Source: Coriaria nepalensis (taxonomy: Eukaryota; Streptophyta; Magnoliopsida; Cucurbitales; Coriariaceae). Taken from it: a stretch of 64,000 nucleotides of DNA. The notes under the pieces were generated by a model. The model was not told where the DNA came from, searched no databases, and worked only from the letters and a program-made list of their open reading frames with translations. Below are positions 61,149 to 64,000 of the stretch, in pieces. A program made the position numbers and the translations under genes. Numbering within the stretch: position 1 is the first letter of the stretch; every line of letters starts with the position of its first letter. The stretch lies in assembly GCA_027186245.1 (NCBI GenBank), contig CP114483.1:18620220-18684219 (forward strand). The letters are read 5' to 3'.

Positions 61149-64000
61149 ACTTTCGTGCATAACTTGCAGTTGATCTATTGAAGTCAACAATGCATTTGTT
61201 TAGCCTTAAAGTCATGTCAATGAGTCTCTGCTAGTCGTTAAATCATTCTAAATTAAGTCGAACGAATTCTCCTTTTTCCGTTCAAACATGATTTTATTTC
61301 ATCACATGCACTTAATCTATTGAAGACAAGAATGCATTATTTTACCTTTAAAAAGCATGTCACTCAGTCTTTTTAATCATTAAATTGTTTGAAAGCACTT
61401 CGAACCATATCTCTTTTTGCATTTAAAACGCGACTTTCATGCATAACTTGCAATTGATCTATTGAAGTCAACTATGCATTTTTTTAGCCTTCAAGTCATA
61501 TTATTGCGTCTCTTTTAGTCATTAAATCTTTCTAAATCACTTCGAACGAAATTCGGCCTTTAAATATGACTTTCGTGCATAACTTGCGGTAGATCTATTG
61601 AAGGAAACAATGCATTTGTTTAGCCTTTAGGTCATGTAACTGAGTCTCTTCGAGTCATTAAATCATTCTAAATTAAGTCGAACGAATTCTATTTGCGCCC
61701 TTCAAACATTATTTTCTAACATAACTTGCAATTAATCTATTGAAGACAATAATGCATTATTTTACCAATCAATAGCATATCACTCAGTCTTTTCAATCAT
61801 TAAATTGTTTGAAGGCACTCCGAACCATATCTCTTTTTGCATTTAAAACGCAACTTTCAGGCATAACTTGCAATTGATCCATTGAAGGCAACTATGCATT
61901 TTTTTAGCCTTAAAGTCATATTTTTGCATCTCTTTTAGTCAGAAAATCATTCTTAATCACTTCGAACGAAATTCGGCCTTTAAATATCACTTTCGTGCAT
62001 AACTTGCAGTAGATCTATTGAAGGAAACGATGCATTTGTTTAGCCTTTAGGTCATGTAACTGAGTCTCTTCGAGTCATTAAATCATTCTAAATTAAGTCG
62101 AACGAATTCTATTTGCGCCCTTCAAACATTATTTTCTAACATAACTTGCAATTAATCTATTGAAGACAACAATGCATTATTTTACCAATCAATAGCATAT
62201 CACTCAGTCTTTTCAATCATTAAATTGTTTGAAGTCACTCCGAACCATATCTCTTTTTGCATTTAAAACGCAACTTTCAGGCATAACTTGCAATTGATCC
62301 ATTGAAGGCAACTATGCATTTTTTTAGCCTTAAAGTCATATTTTTGCATCTCTTTTAGTCAGAAAATCATTCTTAATCACTTCGAACGAAATTCGGCCTT
62401 TAAATATCACTTTCGTGCATAACTTGCAGTAGATCTATTGAAGGAAACAATGCATTTGTTTAGCCTTTAGGTCATGTAACTGAGTCTCTTCGAGTCATTA
62501 AATCATTCTAAATTAAGTCGAACGAATTCTATTTGCGCCCTTCAAACATTATTTTCTTACCTAACTTGCAATTAATATATTGAAGACAACAACGCATTAT
62601 TTTACCATTAAAAAGCATATCACTCATTCTTTTCAATCATTAAAATGTTTGAAGGCACTTCGAACCAAATCTCTTTTTGCATTTAAAACGCGACTTTCAG
62701 GCATAACTTGCAATTGATCTATTGAAGGCAACTATGCATTTTTTTAGCCTTAAAGTCATATTTTTGCGTCTCTTTTAGTCAGAAAATCATTTTAAGTCAC
62801 CACGAAAAATATTCGGCATTTGAACATGACTTTCGTGCATAACTTGCAGTTGAGCTATTGAAGTCAGATATGCATTTGTTTAGCCTTAAAGTCATGTTAA
62901 TGAGACTCTTCTAGTCGTTAAATCATTCTAAATTAAGTCGAACGAATTCTATTTTTTCCCTTCAAACATGATTTTATTTCATCACATGCAATTAATCTAT
63001 TGAAGACAACAATGCATTATTTTACCTTTAAAAAGCATGTCACTCAGTCTTTTTAATCATTAAATTGTTTGAAAGCACTTCGAACGATATCTCTTTTTGC
63101 ATTTAAAACGCGACTTTCATGCATAACTTGGAATTGATCTATTGAAGTCAACTATGCATTTTTTTAGCCTTCAAGTCATATTATTGCGTCTCTTTTTGTC
63201 ATTAAATCTTTCTAAATCACTTCGAACGAAATTCGGCCTTTAAATATCACTTTCGTGCATAACTTGCGGTAGATCTATTGAAGGAAACAATGCATTTGTT
63301 TAGCCTTTAGGTCATGTAACTGAGTCTCTTCGAGTCATTAAATCATTCTAAATTAAGTCCAACGAATTCTATTTGCGCCCTTCAAACATTATTTTCTAAC
63401 ATAACTTGCAATTAATCTATTGAAGACAACAATGCATTATTTTACCATTCAATAGCATATCACTCAGTCTTTTCAATCATTAAATTGTTTGAAGGCACTC
63501 CGAACCATATCTCTTTTTGCATTTAAAACGCAACTTTCAGGCATAACTTGCAATTGATCCATTGAAGGCAACTATGCATTTTTTTAGCCTTAAAGTCATA
63601 TTTTTGCATCTCTTTTAGTTAGAAAATCATTCTTAATCACTTCGAACGAAATTCGGCATTTGAACATGAATTTCGTGCATAACTTGCAGTTGATCTATTG
63701 AAGTCAGCAATGCATTTGTTTTGCCTTAAAGTCATGTCAATGAGACTCTTCTAGTCGTTAAATCATTCTAAATTAAGTCGAACGAATTCTATTTTTTCCC
63801 TTCAAACATGATTTTATTTCTACACATGCAATTAATCTATTGAAGACAACAATGCATTCTTTTACCTTTAAAAAGCATGTCACTTAGTCTTTTTAATCAT
63901 TAAATTGTTTGAAAGCACTTCGAACCATATCTCTTTTTGCATTTAAAACGCGACTTTCATGCATAACTTGGAATTGATCTATTGAAGTCAACTATGCATT
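61149..64000. repeat. Right domain: X-Y1-Y1-Y2-X''-Y1-X' (runs off the window)
   Basis: Units 61,149, 61,569, 61,989, 62,409, 62,829, 63,249 and 63,669 (332 bp present). Y1 is doubled (both with ACCAATCAATAGC), again giving adjacent beta units. Y2 then X'' with GTCAGATATG and GTTAATGAG repeats the junction seen exactly 8,400 bp upstream. The array continues beyond the window. Confidence 0.82.

Larger units (their letters stand above)
1..64000. repeat. Tandem satellite array, about 420-bp unit, fills the window
   Basis: The opening motif GACTTTCGTG of subunit A returns about every 420 bp from position 1 to the end, roughly 152 times, always in the same orientation. From 14,970 to 25,470 the spacing is exactly 420 bp for 25 consecutive units. 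Every base falls inside a repeat unit. No transposon, microsatellite block, gene, tRNA, rRNA or N run interrupts the array. No long reading frame exists, because clean units carry stops in all frames. Hand counts give about 33% G+C in subunit A and about 29% in B. Known context: arrays like this make up eukaryotic constitutive heterochromatin and centromeres. Centromere identity, transcription and species cannot be decided from the sequence. Both ends of the array lie outside the window. Confidence 0.98.

Noticed and set aside
1..64000. CRISPR array
   Set aside because: Repeats are contiguous 420-bp units with homologous content throughout, with no short repeats separated by unique spacers.
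1..64000. CENP-B box
   Set aside because: The best candidate, TTCGAACGAAATTCGG in C, has TTCG and a later CGG, but the spacing does not fit the 17-bp box (TTCG, four bases, A, two bases, CGGG).
1..64000. Telomeric repeats, rRNA spacer or 5S arrays
   Set aside because: No TTTAGGG/TTAGGG runs and no recognisable rRNA or 5S box sequence. The TTTAG bits in TTTTTTTAGCC are isolated single occurrences per subunit.
1..64000. LTR of a retroelement amplified in tandem
   Set aside because: No TG...CA-bounded unit, primer-binding site, polypurine tract or coding remnant at a fixed place in the 420-bp unit.
1..64000. 420 bp as a multiple of nucleosome spacing
   Set aside because: 420 bp is 2.5 repeats of 168 bp and 840 bp is five, which is suggestive, but the sequence gives no independent phasing evidence, so I do not claim it.

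Overview
The whole 64 kb is one uninterrupted satellite DNA array. I see no protein-coding gene, RNA gene, transposon, assembly gap (N run) or unrelated sequence. The basic unit is about 420 bp and about 30-33% G+C (counted by hand on the A and B subunits). It is itself a trimer of three colinear diverged subrepeats: A (142 bp), B (142 bp) and C (136 bp). This size, the AT-richness, the head-to-tail order and the multi-level higher-order repeat (HOR) structure indicate a eukaryotic heterochromatic array, most likely pericentromeric, centromeric or subtelomeric. A plant is my first guess, but the sequence alone does not name the species or the chromosome position.

Layout. (1) About 1-24,480 is a homogenised HOR domain. 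Ten distinguishable 420-bp units (called u1-u10 here) form a 4,200-bp decamer, which is an older 2,100-bp pentamer doubled and slightly diverged. Two complete clean decamers, 15,810-20,009 and 20,010-24,209, differ at only four positions by eye. (2) Inside that domain a 17-unit block (about 7.15 kb) occurs twice, at 1,694-8,861 and 8,862-16,229, recognisable from rare shared junction units. Most of the second copy (8,862-14,826) is full of single-base indels, mostly insertions, and ends abruptly at a 25-bp local duplication. This looks like uncorrected long-read consensus, not biology. (3) About 24,210-25,887 is a transition of chimeric and unusually diverged units. (4) 25,888-51,490 is an older, less ordered domain in which two unit families alternate irregularly: alpha (T6CCC at the end of A) and beta (TTTGCGCCC at the end of A). 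Patches of a 1,680-bp tetramer are visible. (5) 51,491-64,000 is a third domain built of alpha/beta 840-bp dimers grouped into irregular tetramers, pentamers, hexamers and octamers.

Nothing here works as a gene system. The information lies in the repeat hierarchy: traces of unequal crossing-over or conversion, CpG decay at fixed positions, conserved blocks in every subunit, and an assembly-quality problem on the left side. Unit boundaries are set at the G of the GACTTTCGTG motif that opens subunit A. This phase is arbitrary but used consistently.
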